Notes: a model not told the origin generated them from the letters alone. 64,000 bases of DNA from Gammaproteobacteria bacterium (GCA_021647705.1 JAKIUF010000020.1:1-64000); one strand, 5' to 3'. Counted from the first letter of the stretch, positions 27,024-36,700 are shown. Numbers and translations: made by a program.

Positions 27024-28739
27024 CTATTCTTTGGTGACACGGTTGACATCTTCGAGACTGGTAATGCCTTGTTTGACCTTAATCAGCCCAGATTGCCGGA
27101 GATCGTTAATACCTTCTTTCCGGGCTTGGTCCGCCAACTGGATGGCGTTACCCTCGGCCATGATGATACGGGACATTTCGTCCGAGATGGGCATGACCTG
27201 ATAGATACCAACACGTCCTTTATAACCACTGTCGCATTGGTCACAGCCTACCGCCTTGTAAATTTTAAGCCCAGGCAGGTCTTCTTTTTTAAAGCCTTCG
27301 GCAAGCAAGGCTTCTTCGGGGATATCGGTCGGCTTTTTGCAGCTATTACACAAGCGGCGCGCTAGGCGCTGGGCGATAATCAGAGAGACCGATGAGGCGA
27401 TATTAAATGGTGCAATACCCATGTTGATCATCCGGCTTAGAGTCTGCGGAGCGTCATTGGTATGCAGGGTGGAGAGCACCAAATGACCTGTTTGTGCGGC
27501 TTTGATGGCAATTTCACCCGTTTCGATGTCACGAATTTCACCTACCATGATGATGTCTGGATCCTGGCGCAGGAAGGCTTTGAGGGCAGAAGAAAAGGTC
27601 AGTCCCACCTTGGGCTCCACGTTTACCTGATTGATGCCCGCTAAGTTAATTTCCACCGGGTCTTCCGCTGTGGAGATGTTTTTATCTTCCGTATTGAGGA
27701 TATTCAGGCCCGTGTACAGTGAAACGGTTTTACCACTACCTGTAGGGCCGGTGACTAGAATCATACCTTGAGGTTGTTGCAAGGCATCCATGTAAAGTTG
27801 TTTTTGATCTTCGTCATAGCCCAGGGCATCGATACCTAGTTGCGCGCTAGCTGGGTCAAGAATACGCAGTACGATTTTTTCACCGTACAGGGTGGGGCAA
27901 GTGTTAACACGAAAGTCGATAGCTCGGTTTTTGGAGAGCTTCATTTTCATGCGACCATCCTGAGGCACTCGGCGTTCAGAGATATCCAGTCGTGACAACA
28001 CTTTTAGGCGGGCAGAGATACGACGATTGAGAGCCACAGGTGGCGTGGCGATCTCCTTGAGCACACCATCGCGACGGTAGCGTACACGATAGGTTTTTTC
28101 ATAGGGCTCGAAATGCACATCCGAGGCACCGGTGTTGATGGCATCCAGTAATATTTTGTTCACAAAACGTACTACAGGAGCATCATCAACATCGGTGTCG
28201 CTGGTTGAATTATCTTCGATTTCATCACCGCCGCCGATATCCAGATCATCAAGGTCTCCATCTCCGGACATATCAGCAAGCGAGGTATCCGCTCCCGCCA
28301 TGGCTTTTTCAATAACATCCTTGAGCTTGTTCTCTTCAACCAGAATGGCCTCGGTATTGGCCCCTACATGGAATTTTATTTCATCCAGTGCCGTTAGGTT
28401 GGCGGGGTCGGAAACTGCTACAAACAGTCGGTTGCCACGTTTGTAGAGGGGCAGGGCACGGTGTTTGCGTACCAGTTTTTCATCTACCAGCTTGGTGATC
28501 TCAGTTTCCAGCTCAATAGCTTCGATATCAAATACTGGGATACCAAACTCCTCTGAGGCCGCAGTGGCAATAATTTTTCCATCCAGCAGTTTTTTTTCCA
28601 CCAGATGGCTGACCAGCGGCAATTTTTTTTTGTCGCTTTCCTCTTGGGCCTTCAGGGCATCTGCTTCAGCGAGGTGGCCGTCGCTCACCAGTCTGCGAGC
28701 CAGGCCATTGAGAGTCATTTGTGCGCTTGGTGTTGCCAT
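27024..28739 (-). CDS. pilB: Type IV pilus extension ATPase PilB
   Basis: Hexameric cytoplasmic ATPase that powers pilin polymerisation. 571 residues: a MshEN-type N-terminal domain (the family site for c-di-GMP in some relatives), an acidic linker rich in Asp (GDGDLDDLDIGGGDEIEDN), then the motor core. Walker A is GPTGSGKTVSLYTGL, followed by the Asp box and Walker B IMVGEIRDIETGEIA. A zinc-binding tetracysteine follows (CNSCKKP and CDQCDSGYKGR). It heads the pilB-pilC-pilD run; its promoter must lie in the AT-rich 28740-29090 region. Confidence 0.97.
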   Translation of the reverse strand: MATPSAQMTLNGLARRLVSDGHLAEADALKAQEESDKKKLPLVSHLVEKKLLDGKIIATAASEEFGIPVFDIEAIELETEITKLVDEKLVRKHRALPLYKRGNRLFVAVSDPANLTALDEIKFHVGANTEAILVEENKLKDVIEKAMAGADTSLADMSGDGDLDDLDIGGGDEIEDNSTSDTDVDDAPVVRFVNKILLDAINTGASDVHFEPYEKTYRVRYRRDGVLKEIATPPVALNRRISARLKVLSRLDISERRVPQDGRMKMKLSKNRAIDFRVNTCPTLYGEKIVLRILDPASAQLGIDALGYDEDQKQLYMDALQQPQGMILVTGPTGSGKTVSLYTGLNILNTEDKNISTAEDPVEINLAGINQVNVEPKVGLTFSSALKAFLRQDPDIIMVGEIRDIETGEIAIKAAQTGHLVLSTLHTNDAPQTLSRMINMGIAPFNIASSVSLIIAQRLARRLCNSCKKPTDIPEEALLAEGFKKEDLPGLKIYKAVGCDQCDSGYKGRVGIYQVMPISDEMSRIIMAEGNAIQLADQARKEGINDLRQSGLIKVKQGITSLEDVNRVTKE

Positions 28740-29091
28740 AGTTTATAGGTAAGTAGTTTGTGTGTAATGATTTGTTTTATCTATAACGTTCGTCATGGTA
28801 ATGCATATTAAGCTTAATGCTTATGATGGTTCACAGTGAACGGCATTATTAGAGTGCTTTTATTTAATAATCAACATGTTAAATATAAACTCCTATAGTA
28901 CGCAAAGCAAAATTGTTATGTTTGTATTCGTTTAACAATACAAGCAGCGGCCAATAGCGAGAATTGTTTAGCTCAATAAGTTGGTGATGGTGTTTTACGT
29001 AGAAGGATGTGTTGATGGGGCTGATGATTAACAATGCTTGCAGTTTAAGGCGTTATTTTACGTGTGTAATCGAGGAATGTGAGCCAGATCG
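28740..29091. other. AT-rich non-coding region between pilA and pilB
   Basis: No plausible gene. Two palindromes sit close upstream of pilB: GCATATTAAGCTTAATGC (28803-28820, one-base bulge) and GTTCACAGTGAAC (28830-28842). They may be operators for pilB or small hairpins; I cannot place a confident -35/-10 pair on the reverse strand. Confidence 0.4.
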
Positions 29092-29122
29092 AAAAAAGGA
29101 GACTCAAAGAGTCCCCTTTTTT
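29092..29122 (-). terminator. Rho-independent terminator after pilA
   Basis: AAAAAAGGAGACTC-AAA-GAGTCCCCTTTTTT forms a stem of 11-13 pairs with one A/C mismatch, and has T-runs on both strands, so it could work in both directions. It begins 23 bases past the pilA stop and would separate the abundant pilA transcript from pilB. Confidence 0.88.
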
Positions 29123-29144
29123 GCCTCATATTACTCGAAGAGTA

Positions 29145-29618
29145 TTAGCGGCAGTTCGCAGGTAAGAAATTATCAGGAATGGTCGTGGCGGCAGTGTTAC
29201 AAACCCAAACAATACTACCGGTTGAATTGGCATCGGTTATGGGGTTGCCGTTTATTTCAGGAACATAGGCCAGAACGTTAGTGGCACCCAACTGGGCGAT
29301 GCCACCCAATGTGATGCTAATCGCTCCAGTAGCGGCGTCTGTTGCCACTGCGGTGATCTGATTCGTGAGCAGATTAGCCTGGTCTGCAAGAATCGTTGCA
29401 TTATATGTAGCAAGACCCGCTACGCCGTTATCAGCAAACATTTCGGTTACGCCAATTTTCAAGGCGCTGGCAGCGATTGCACCCTCAGAGACTTTGGCGC
29501 GAACGGTGTAATCCTGATAAGCCGGAATCGCGATGGCGGCCAAAATGCCGATAATGGCAACCACAATCATCAGCTCGATGAGTGTGAAACCCTTTTGTAG
29601 TGTTTTTACATGTTGCAT
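29145..29618 (-). CDS. pilA: Type IV major pilin PilA
   Basis: Structural pilus subunit. 157 residues: a 10-residue leader ([10 protein letters not shown]), the PilD cut site G/FTLIE with the mature Phe1 and Glu5, then the hydrophobic assembly helix ending [18 protein letters not shown]. The globular part has one C-terminal cysteine pair (VCNTAATT and ANCR) forming the usual D-loop. The start is the ATG with GGAGGA at 29624-29629 (reverse). The same frame is open another 20 codons upstream but without family sequence. It is transcribed away from pilR, with its own leader and promoter. Confidence 0.96.
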   Translation of the reverse strand: MQHVKTLQKGFTLIELMIVVAIIGILAAIAIPAYQDYTVRAKVSEGAIAASALKIGVTEMFADNGVAGLATYNATILADQANLLTNQITAVATDAATGAISITLGGIAQLGATNVLAYVPEINGNPITDANSTGSIVWVCNTAATTIPDNFLPANCR

Positions 29619-29654
29619 GGATAAATCCTCCACAGTGTTCAAATTTAAAGTTAT

Positions 29655-29783
29655 TGCGTATTTCCCGGTTTTGACCATTTTCTGTTCAAACCCGTGATGC
29701 CATTCGGTGACGTCTTCGCCTTTTCGTTCAGTTACACAAAAACTTTAGTTTTGTGGTGACTGGTCAAAACGGGGAAATCCGCA
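29655..29783 (-). promoter_or_regulatory. Foldable pilA leader: 23-bp long-range inverted repeat with inner hairpin
   Basis: ATTTCCCGGTTTTGACCA (29660-29677) is the reverse complement of TGGTCAAAACGGGGAAAT (29761-29778) at 17 of 18 positions, and pairing continues to 29655/29783 with one more mismatch. The arms enclose 83 bases that include a second hairpin, CACAAAAAC-TTTA-GTTTTGTG (29735-29755). In the pilA mRNA the outer stem would end about 25 bases before the ribosome site. A stabilising or regulatory leader is inferred. Confidence 0.55.
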
Positions 29784-29799
29784 CTCGCATCCAGGTGTA

Positions 29800-29815
29800 A
29801 GCATGAGGCATGCCA
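29800..29815 (-). promoter_or_regulatory. Sigma-54 promoter candidate for pilA
   Basis: On the reverse strand the sequence reads TGGCATGCCTCATGCT, with GG and GC ten bases apart as sigma-54 (RpoN) requires. It differs from TGGCACG-N4-TTGCT at two positions. It predicts a start near 29789, giving a leader of about 170 bases that begins just before the long inverted repeat. PilR, a sigma-54 activator, is encoded next door, as in Pseudomonas pilA control. Confidence 0.65.
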
Positions 29816-29985
29816 AATTCTGTTAGCCTTTTACGGCAGATGGTTTTTTGGGTGTTGTGATAATCTTAAAACAATTAAATAACAATGGATTGCAGGTTTT
29901 TAGCGGAAGGTAATGTTTTCGGGTTTGTGATTAATACCTTGTCTTGATGGTGTCGCCGGGAGGATTGTAGACATCCGTGTGGTGT

Positions 29986-30014
29986 CATAAAGTGACAATT
30001 CTGGTCACTTTATG
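29986..30014. promoter_or_regulatory. Perfect 11-bp inverted repeat between pilR and pilA
   Basis: CATAAAGTGAC-AATTCTG-GTCACTTTATG, no T-run, about 170-200 bases upstream of the predicted pilA sigma-54 promoter. The position suits an enhancer-binding site, for PilR or another dimeric regulator. The rest of 29816-30256 shows no gene or clear site. Confidence 0.45.
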
Positions 30015-30256
30015 TATGGCGGAGTGATAGCGGAGGGCGTGTTTTTCCGGAGCGGTGGAATAACGTGCGGTAAAACTGCATTCAGGCTTATTTTATACAA
30101 TCCGTTCAATGCGCCGGTATTTGTCCTTGCCAGCAGTAAACTGGAAACAGAGGTGGTTTACTGGTTGATACGAATGCGGTGTTGCCCCTTGTGGCTGTTT
30201 TGCAAGCGATGTTTTGTGCGTCGATGCTTTACGCTTCGGGGCAGAGCAGTCGCGGC

Positions 30257-31609
30257 TTACTCCAGGCCTAACTTTTTCAGCCGATACCGCAGCGCCCGAA
30301 AACTCAGCCCCAGCAGTTTGGCCGCAGCGGTTTTATTGTATTTGGTTTGTTCCAGGGCTTGCAAAATAGCGGTTTTTTCGATTTCGCCGAGATGTGCTTC
30401 GAGGTGGATTTTACCGGAGTCCAGCGGGCCGGGCATGGGCGGGATAAAAGTGTTATCGGTGGTTTCAGGCAAGTGCAGGTCACGTTGGCGAATGGTGTTG
30501 TCTTCGCACAGAGTCATGGCGCGTTCGAGGATGTTTTCCAGTTCGCGCACGTTGCCGGGGAAGCTGTAGTGGTTGAGGGCGTTTGCGGCATCCGGGGCGA
30601 GACTGGGTTTTTCCAGGCCCATTTGCCTGGCAAGTTTGCTTAAGGTGTGTTTGGTGAGTTGGGGGATGTCTTCGTTGCGCTCACGCAGGGAAGGTATCGG
30701 TAGCTGGATGACGTTGATGCGGTAAAACAAGTCCTGCCGGAAGCGTCCATTTTCTACCAGTTTGCTCAGATTTTTGTGGGTAGCGCTGAGGATGCGCACG
30801 TCGATGCTGATTTCTCTGGCCTCGCCTACAGGACGGATGGCCTTTTCCTGAATGGCGCGCAGTAGTTTGACTTGCATATGCAGCGGCAGGTCAGCCACTT
30901 CGTCGAGGAACAAGGTGCCTCCGTCGGCGGCCTGAAACAGGCCTTTTTTGTCAGCGATAGCGCCAGTGAAGCTGCCTTTTTTGTGGCCAAAAAACTCGCT
31001 TTCCATGAGTTCGTCAGGAATGGCTCCGCAGTTGACGGGTATGAAAGCGCTGTTGGCGCGGGGTCCTTTGTTGTGGATGAGTTTGGCCACCAGTTCTTTG
31101 CCAGTGCCGGATTCGCCGCTGATGTAAATGGGTGCCTGGCTGCGGGCGACTTTGGCGATGGTGGCCCGGGTATGCTGCATGAGCTTGGAATCACCGAGTA
31201 ATTCGTCACGCGAGCGGCGGTCCAGTCGCGGGCTGTTTTCCGAGACACGCAACGCGGTATTGACCAGATTGCGCAGGATTTGCAGGTCCACGGGCTTGGA
31301 GACGAAATCAAAAGCGCCCGCCTTGAGTGCTTTGATGGCCCATTCCATACTGCCGTGGGCGGTGATCATCGCCACCGGGGTTTTGGGGTAGTGCTGCTGG
31401 ATGTGTTCCACCAGTTCCACACCATTGCCGTCGGGCAGTTTCATGTCGGTGAGACAGAGGTCAAAACGATACTGTGCCAGTAATCCGCGTGCCTGTGCCA
31501 GGTTGGTGGCGGCACGGGTTTCGATATTCATGCGTCCCAGGGTCAGTTCCAACAATTCACAGATGTCGGGTTCGTCGTCAACAATGAGGGCGTGGGAAGG
31601 TGGTGTCAT
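30257..31609 (-). CDS. pilR: Sigma-54-dependent response regulator PilR
   Basis: NtrC-type activator of pilin transcription. 450 residues: receiver domain (VDDEPDICELLE, phospho-acceptor Asp55 in LTDMKLPDG), AAA+ domain with Walker A GESGTGKE and the sigma-54-contacting loop GSFTGA, and a C-terminal Fis-type helix-turn-helix (YNKTAAAKLLGLSFRALRYR). The ATG at 31609 lies 10 bases after the pilS stop; an upstream GTG frame would overlap pilS and adds no domain sequence. Neighbours pilS and pilA make the identity firm. Confidence 0.95.
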   Translation of the reverse strand: MTPPSHALIVDDEPDICELLELTLGRMNIETRAATNLAQARGLLAQYRFDLCLTDMKLPDGNGVELVEHIQQHYPKTPVAMITAHGSMEWAIKALKAGAFDFVSKPVDLQILRNLVNTALRVSENSPRLDRRSRDELLGDSKLMQHTRATIAKVARSQAPIYISGESGTGKELVAKLIHNKGPRANSAFIPVNCGAIPDELMESEFFGHKKGSFTGAIADKKGLFQAADGGTLFLDEVADLPLHMQVKLLRAIQEKAIRPVGEAREISIDVRILSATHKNLSKLVENGRFRQDLFYRINVIQLPIPSLRERNEDIPQLTKHTLSKLARQMGLEKPSLAPDAANALNHYSFPGNVRELENILERAMTLCEDNTIRQRDLHLPETTDNTFIPPMPGPLDSGKIHLEAHLGEIEKTAILQALEQTKYNKTAAAKLLGLSFRALRYRLKKLGLE

Positions 31610-31619
31610 GGAGTCTCGG

Positions 31620-33272
31620 TTACGCTGTTGGTTGGTTTGTCGTGTTTTGATTCTGTTCGGCAAAGTCTAACCGAAAACAGGCTCCACCGGTGGGGATGGC
31701 CACATAACTGAGTCGGGCCCGATTGCCTTCACACAATTCACGGGCGATATACAGCCCCAGCCCGGAACCTTTGCTTTCGGTGGTGAAAAAAGGCTCAAAA
31801 ATATTGCCTATTGCATCGGGTGGTACGCCCGGTCCGTGATCGATGACATCCAGAAAGGGTCTGCGTGAGTCATCTTCGATACCACCGTGTAGTTCCAGCT
31901 TGGGTTGTCCCGGATAATATTGACTATGGCGCAGGCCATTTTGGCACAGATTCCACAGCACCTGATGCAATTGGGTAGCATCCATGTGTACGGTGGTGTT
32001 GTCGGGTGAGATGTGCAGGCTGATGTCGGCCAGGTCGCAACCTTGGCTTTGCACAAATTCCTGGAGAAAATTCTCCAGCCAGTATTTCAGTGGTAAATCT
32101 TCAGGCATGGAACGGTCGCGCCGACTCAGTTGTAACACGTTTTCGATAATGTCGTTTACGCGCGCGGTGTTGGTGTGAATAATTTCCAGCAGGCGGTTGT
32201 CGGAGGCGTTGTTGCTGCCGCCTTCGGCCAGCAGCTGTTCGGCGTGGCTGATGGCGCCCAGTGGATTTCGAATTTCGTGGGCAATACTGGCGGTGAGCCG
32301 ACCCAGTGAGGCCAGTTTCAGCTGTTGGGCCTGCTGTGCCATGCGTGCGGTGTCTTCGAGAAAAATCAATGTACCGGCACGCGCTTCACTACCCAGGGCC
32401 GTCATGCTTGGCAGTAATTCGACATTACTGCCACCGGGGCGAAACATGCGAGGCTCAGAGAGGCCGCCACGACGCCAGTCGATCAGTTGTTCGGCCAGTT
32501 CCGGGGAGATCAGTTTGAGATTTTTGTTTTGCATGTTACCCAGCGATGGCAGACCCAGCATGTACCAGGCAGACTCATTCATCAGGCGTATATGCTGGTC
32601 GGCATCTACTACCACGATGCCGGACTGCATACGCTGTAATACATGTTGATTGAGTTGTGCCAGATTGGCCAGATCCACACCACGTTGTGCCGCGAGCGCT
32701 TCACTTTCACGCACCCGCGTGGATAGCACATGGGCGAGAAAGGCTGTGGCAAACAGTGCAGCACCCAAAATACCGGCCTGGGTAAAGTTAGCGGTTAACC
32801 CGGTGTCCTGTTGTGCAAAAACCTGTTCGGTAAGAACGGCAATGGCGGCAATGGCGGCAAATAAATTGGCTGCCCGACTGGTGAGTAACAGGCTGCTGCC
32901 GGCAATAGCAACGACCAGCAACATGCCCAGACCGGTTTCGATGCCGCCGCTGGCACGCATAATCAATGTCAATGCGAGGATGTCCAGTATCACCAGACTG
33001 TAGGTAAGCAAGCGAAAATTCAACCAGCGAAAGTGAATGACAAAACTGGTGGTCAGCGCGATACCCAGATAAATGAAACTGATTATCTGAAAAAGGCTGA
33101 AATTGTGACTGCCTAATACCGGCAGATTACCTTTAAAAAAAATGGCACTGACAAACAATGCTGCCAGAGTAATGCGGTAGAGATTCAGAAAGTGCAGTGG
33201 TCGCCACGCTCGTTTGCTGGTGAGGTTTGGCAGAGTGCTGGTTTCAGTGTTGGAAAAGGTAGATGAGGGCAC
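31620..33272 (-). CDS. pilS: Membrane sensor histidine kinase PilS
   Basis: Partner of PilR. 550 residues: an N-terminal sensor of about six membrane spans (residues 30-185), a PAS domain (GIVVVDADQHIRLMNESAWYM), and a HisKA domain with His332 in the H-box (SIAHEIRNPLGAISHAEQ). The HATPase region carries LWNLCQNGLRHS (N box), VIDHGPGV (G1) and GSGLGLYIAR (G2). In Pseudomonas PilS senses PilA in the membrane; the same is likely here. Forms an operon with pilR. The 208 bases between pilS and the divergent response-regulator gene hold CCTGA-TACATATG-TCAGG (33419-33436), a possible operator. Confidence 0.94.
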   Translation of the reverse strand: MPSSTFSNTETSTLPNLTSKRAWRPLHFLNLYRITLAALFVSAIFFKGNLPVLGSHNFSLFQIISFIYLGIALTTSFVIHFRWLNFRLLTYSLVILDILALTLIMRASGGIETGLGMLLVVAIAGSSLLLTSRAANLFAAIAAIAVLTEQVFAQQDTGLTANFTQAGILGAALFATAFLAHVLSTRVRESEALAAQRGVDLANLAQLNQHVLQRMQSGIVVVDADQHIRLMNESAWYMLGLPSLGNMQNKNLKLISPELAEQLIDWRRGGLSEPRMFRPGGSNVELLPSMTALGSEARAGTLIFLEDTARMAQQAQQLKLASLGRLTASIAHEIRNPLGAISHAEQLLAEGGSNNASDNRLLEIIHTNTARVNDIIENVLQLSRRDRSMPEDLPLKYWLENFLQEFVQSQGCDLADISLHISPDNTTVHMDATQLHQVLWNLCQNGLRHSQYYPGQPKLELHGGIEDDSRRPFLDVIDHGPGVPPDAIGNIFEPFFTTESKGSGLGLYIARELCEGNRARLSYVAIPTGGACFRLDFAEQNQNTTNQPTA

Positions 33273-33480
33273 GTTTCAGGTTTTTACAGTATTTTTTAGT
33301 GTGTTCTTTAAATAGCAGAGGGTGTGGTGAATGTCATTTGTGAATCACAGTAAAAATAGCGGCATTTCTGTGAATTGTTTCAGTTTTTTGATGGTCTTGC
33401 CGACAGGTGTTGCGGTGTCCTGATACATATGTCAGGTGGCAAAGTATACGGGGTTGCTGCATTGAAAGGTGGAAAAAACG

Positions 33481-34650
33481 GTGAGTGAAAAAATATTAAA
33501 AATTCTTGCGGTGGATGATACGGAAATGAATCTCAATTTGCTGGCGCGTTTTTTCAGCAGAAAAGGCCATGAAATGATCACCGCGACCAATGGGCAGGAA
33601 GCCATCGAACGTTTTGAAAGCGAACAACCGGATTTGATTCTGATGGACGTGATGATGCCGGTGATGGATGGTTACGAAGCCACCCGCGAAATTCGCCAAC
33701 GCAGTGGTGAAAAATGGATCCCGATTATTTTTATGAGCGCGAAGGTTGCGGTTGAAGATCAGGTGGCTGGCCTGGATGCCGGTGGTGATGATTATCTTAC
33801 CAAACCCGTCAACATGCGTATTTTTGATGCCAAAATCAAAGCCATGCAGCGTATCGCTGACATGAGTGATGCGCTGAGTTCACAGACCAACGAGTTGGAA
33901 AAGTATCGAGCCACCGCAGAAGAGGAGAAATACCTTGGCAATGCGCTGATGGAACGCATGACTCGTGCGGGTAAAATGTCAGATGAACTGCTGGATAGAT
34001 GGTTGTTGCCCGCAGAACACATGAGCGGTGATCTGGTGGCTGCGTGCCGCGGTGGTGATGACCGCTTCTATGTAATGGTGGCCGATGCCACTGGCCATGG
34101 ATTACTGGCCGCGATGATGCAAATACCTGTGTCACAAACCTTTTATCACATGACCAGCCGGGATTATTCAGTGAGCCGTATCGTCAGATCCATAAACAGC
34201 CAACTGCGGGTGCTGGTGCCGCGTGACCGTTTTGTCGCTGCTACGCTGATCATGGTGGATGTACGCAATCAATTGATTGAAGTCTGGAATGGCGGCGGTC
34301 CCGAAGCTCTGTTTGTTGATGAGCAGCGCAATATTGTACACCGCTTTGCATCCAATGCTGCGCCTTTGGGGATTGTTTCGGATGAAGAATTTGAGTCGCA
34401 TACGCAAGTGTACCAATGGCAGGTTGCTGGCGAATTGCTAGCTTGTTCTGACGGTGCCATTGATGCGCTGAATGATGATGGAGAACCTTTCGGTGAAGAG
34501 CGGCTGGAACAATCTATTGCCCGTTGGCCGGATAAAACAGTGTGTACTGCTGTGGCTGATGCATTACGTGATTACCTGAAAAATGAGCGTGCGCAGGATG
34601 ATGTTAGCGTGGTCGGTGTGACTTGTCCGTTGCAGGAGAATAACCCATGA
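33481..34650 (+). CDS. Response regulator with PP2C-type (SpoIIE/RsbU) phosphatase output
   Basis: 389 residues: receiver ([15 protein letters not shown], Asp56 in [13 protein letters not shown], Lys in YLTKPVN), a coiled linker ([18 protein letters not shown]), then a PP2C-like Ser/Thr phosphatase with metal-site blocks [24 protein letters not shown] and a final [10 protein letters not shown]. Such proteins usually dephosphorylate an anti-sigma antagonist (STAS) protein; none is encoded beside it. The GTG at 33481 is preferred because AGGTGG at 33467-33472 is well spaced; GTG 33469 is the other option. Function in this cell is unknown; proximity to pilS suggests, but does not prove, a link to surface behaviour. 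Confidence 0.88.
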   Translation: MSEKILKILAVDDTEMNLNLLARFFSRKGHEMITATNGQEAIERFESEQPDLILMDVMMPVMDGYEATREIRQRSGEKWIPIIFMSAKVAVEDQVAGLDAGGDDYLTKPVNMRIFDAKIKAMQRIADMSDALSSQTNELEKYRATAEEEKYLGNALMERMTRAGKMSDELLDRWLLPAEHMSGDLVAACRGGDDRFYVMVADATGHGLLAAMMQIPVSQTFYHMTSRDYSVSRIVRSINSQLRVLVPRDRFVAATLIMVDVRNQLIEVWNGGGPEALFVDEQRNIVHRFASNAAPLGIVSDEEFESHTQVYQWQVAGELLACSDGAIDALNDDGEPFGEERLEQSIARWPDKTVCTAVADALRDYLKNERAQDDVSVVGVTCPLQENNP

Positions 34651-34655
34651 AGCAG

Positions 34656-34732
<77 letters not shown>

Positions 34733-34764
34733 AATAATTTTGTCGGTCATTACGCTAATGGTAA

Positions 34765-35802
34765 TTAGTAGGTACGACTGACGGAGAAATCAGCGAGGGT
34801 TTTCAAGGCGTCAGTGTAATTGGAAGCGGGGATGTTTTGTAGTTGTGCAATGGCTAAATCGGCCTCCTCCCGTGCTTTGCGCGCAGTGTACTCGATGGCA
34901 TCTGTGGATTCAATGGCGGCCATAACCTCGGTAATATTGTCGCGCCCACCAGTTTCGATGGCTTTGCGGATCAATGCCGATTGTGTCTTTGTTCCCTGTC
35001 GCATGGCGCGAATCAGTGGCAAGGTTGGCTTGCCTTCAGCGAGATCATCACCGACGTTTTTACCCATGGTTTCTGACGAGGCACTGTAGTCCAACACGTC
35101 ATCCACCAATTGAAATGCCGTACCCAGGTGCATCCCGTATTTGGCCATGGCCTGTTCTTGTTCAGGTGTTGCATCGCAGAGTATTGCACCCAGTTGTGCA
35201 GCGGCCTCGAACAGTTTGGCAGTTTTGCAATGGATGACATCGAGATAGCGTTGTTCAGTGGTATCCGGGTCATTGCAGTTGAGCAGCTGCAACACTTCGC
35301 CTTCGGCGATTACGTTGGTGGCGTGGGCGAGAATGTCCATCACTCGCATGCGCTGAACGTCCACCATCATTTGGAAGGCGCGGGAATAAAGGAAGTCTCC
35401 CACCAGGACGGCCGCTTCGTTGCCCCACAGAGCGTTGGCTGTTTCCCGGCCGCGACGACGGTCGGAGGCGTCTACGACATCATCGTGCAGCAGAGTGGCA
35501 GTGTGGATAAATTCCACGATGGCAGCCAGGTTGAAATGCTGCTCACCGGTATAGCCAAAGGCTCGTGCTGAGAGCAGCACTAGCATTGGCCGCAGGCGCT
35601 TACCACCGCTGTGAATAATGTAACCACTGACCTGATTGACCAAAACCACTTCGGATTGCAGTCGTGTTTCAATGAGCTGGTTCACGGCAGCCATATCAGC
35701 GGCTACAAGCTCGTTGACGTGCTCGATGGTTTGCGGTGCTGGTACCCCGGCCGGTGTTTCGGTCAAGGCTTCGGCATTGTTGTTAAATGTGGAACTGAGC
35801 AT
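34765..35802 (-). CDS. ispB: Octaprenyl/polyprenyl diphosphate synthase IspB
   Basis: Trans-polyprenyl synthase making the long side chain of ubiquinone. 345 residues from the ATG chosen, with an N-terminal extension of about 30 residues before the core ([20 protein letters not shown]). First aspartate-rich motif [15 protein letters not shown], preceded by GGKRLRPML; second motif [11 protein letters not shown]; also [14 protein letters not shown]. Chain length cannot be read from sequence. The start is uncertain because no Shine-Dalgarno is visible; upstream codons extend to 35919. Diverges from rplU, the usual gammaproteobacterial arrangement. Confidence 0.93.
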   Translation of the reverse strand: MLSSTFNNNAEALTETPAGVPAPQTIEHVNELVAADMAAVNQLIETRLQSEVVLVNQVSGYIIHSGGKRLRPMLVLLSARAFGYTGEQHFNLAAIVEFIHTATLLHDDVVDASDRRRGRETANALWGNEAAVLVGDFLYSRAFQMMVDVQRMRVMDILAHATNVIAEGEVLQLLNCNDPDTTEQRYLDVIHCKTAKLFEAAAQLGAILCDATPEQEQAMAKYGMHLGTAFQLVDDVLDYSASSETMGKNVGDDLAEGKPTLPLIRAMRQGTKTQSALIRKAIETGGRDNITEVMAAIESTDAIEYTARKAREEADLAIAQLQNIPASNYTDALKTLADFSVSRTY

Positions 35803-35863
35803 GGCAATACAACGGTCAGTGGACGAACCTCTATAATGGCAGAAAAGTTGACCATTATGGAGT

Positions 35864-35892
35864 TTGACGTGCCGTTCTGTAAACGCTAAAAT
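35864..35892 (+). promoter_or_regulatory. Sigma-70 promoter of rplU-rpmA
   Basis: TTGACG (35864-35869), exactly 17 bases, TAAAAT (35887-35892). Five of six bases match at each box. The predicted start near 35899 leaves a leader of about 130 bases before rplU, long enough for control, though no clear fold was identified. Confidence 0.75.
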
Positions 35893-36027
35893 TCGCGGCC
35901 TTTGTCTGGTCAGGGTCAATCCTGTTCGGGGCGTTCTGTGTTCGACGGGTTTCGTACTCAGTGTGAGAGCAGAGCGGCGAGAACAAAACGAATTTTTAGC
36001 GTAGCAATTTATTTGGAGAATACAGCC

Positions 36028-36339
36028 ATGTACGCGGTAATTAAAACCGGTGGCAAGCAGTACAAAGTTTCAGAAGGTGCAACCCTCAAAGTCGAAAAAA
36101 TCGACGCCGATGAAGGTGCCACGGTCGAACTCGATCAGGTGCTGATGGTGGTTGATGGGGATAATGTTAACGTGGGCTCGCCATTAGTGGCCGGCGGGAA
36201 AGTGACAGCAACCGTCAAATCTCACGGTCGTGGTAAAAAAATCGAGATCATCAAGTTTCGCCGTCGTAAGCACCATCGTAAGCAAATGGGGCATCGTCAG
36301 AGCTATACCGAATTACAGATTACGGGCATTCAGGCCTGA
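36028..36339 (+). CDS. rplU: 50S ribosomal protein L21
   Basis: Early-assembly 23S rRNA-binding protein. 103 residues, normal length: [17 protein letters not shown] at the start, [11 protein letters not shown] in the middle, then the basic [22 protein letters not shown]. The ATG has TTGGAGA (36013-36019) upstream. First gene of rplU-rpmA, with rpmA 44 bases on. Confidence 0.98.
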   Translation: MYAVIKTGGKQYKVSEGATLKVEKIDADEGATVELDQVLMVVDGDNVNVGSPLVAGGKVTATVKSHGRGKKIEIIKFRRRKHHRKQMGHRQSYTELQITGIQA

Positions 36340-36383
36340 TTATCTGGTATCTGAGATAAAAGAAAAGTCAGAGGAATAGAAAA

Positions 36384-36641
36384 ATGGCACATAAAAAGGC
36401 AGCGGGCAGTACCCGCAATGGTCGCGATTCAGAATCCAAACGTCTGGGCGTTAAACGCTATGGCGGTGAAGTGGTTAAGGCGGGTAACATTCTCGTGCGC
36501 CAGCGCGGCACCAAATTTCACCCTGGAAACAATGTGGGCTGCGGTAAAGACCACACTCTGTTTGCCAAGATGGATGGTAAGGTGCTTTTTGCGGTGAAGG
36601 GGCCAAAGAATCGTACTTTCATCAACGTGGTGCCTGCGTAA
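36384..36641 (+). CDS. rpmA: 50S ribosomal protein L27
   Basis: 85-residue protein whose flexible N-terminus reaches the peptidyl-transferase centre. Starts [20 protein letters not shown], with no N-terminal cleavage extension of the Firmicute type. Also [20 protein letters not shown] and [24 protein letters not shown] lies nine to twelve bases before the ATG. Followed after 30 bases by a strong terminator. Confidence 0.98.
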   Translation: MAHKKAAGSTRNGRDSESKRLGVKRYGGEVVKAGNILVRQRGTKFHPGNNVGCGKDHTLFAKMDGKVLFAVKGPKNRTFINVVPA

Positions 36642-36671
36642 GGGCATTTCGTTGGGAAAACAGCGTTATGG

Positions 36672-36700
36672 AAAGGCCTCGTAGATCGAGGCCTTTTTTT
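36672..36700 (+). terminator. Rho-independent terminator after rpmA
   Basis: AAAGGCCTCG (36672-36681), a 5-base loop TAGAT, CGAGGCCTTT (36687-36696) and a T-run to 36700. A perfect 10-bp stem. It separates rplU-rpmA from obgE, which must have its own promoter or depend on read-through. Confidence 0.95.

Noticed and set aside
30012-30569. Forward 185-codon frame opposite the end of pilR
   Set aside because: Most of it is the antisense of the pilR C-terminus; no ribosome site or family resemblance.
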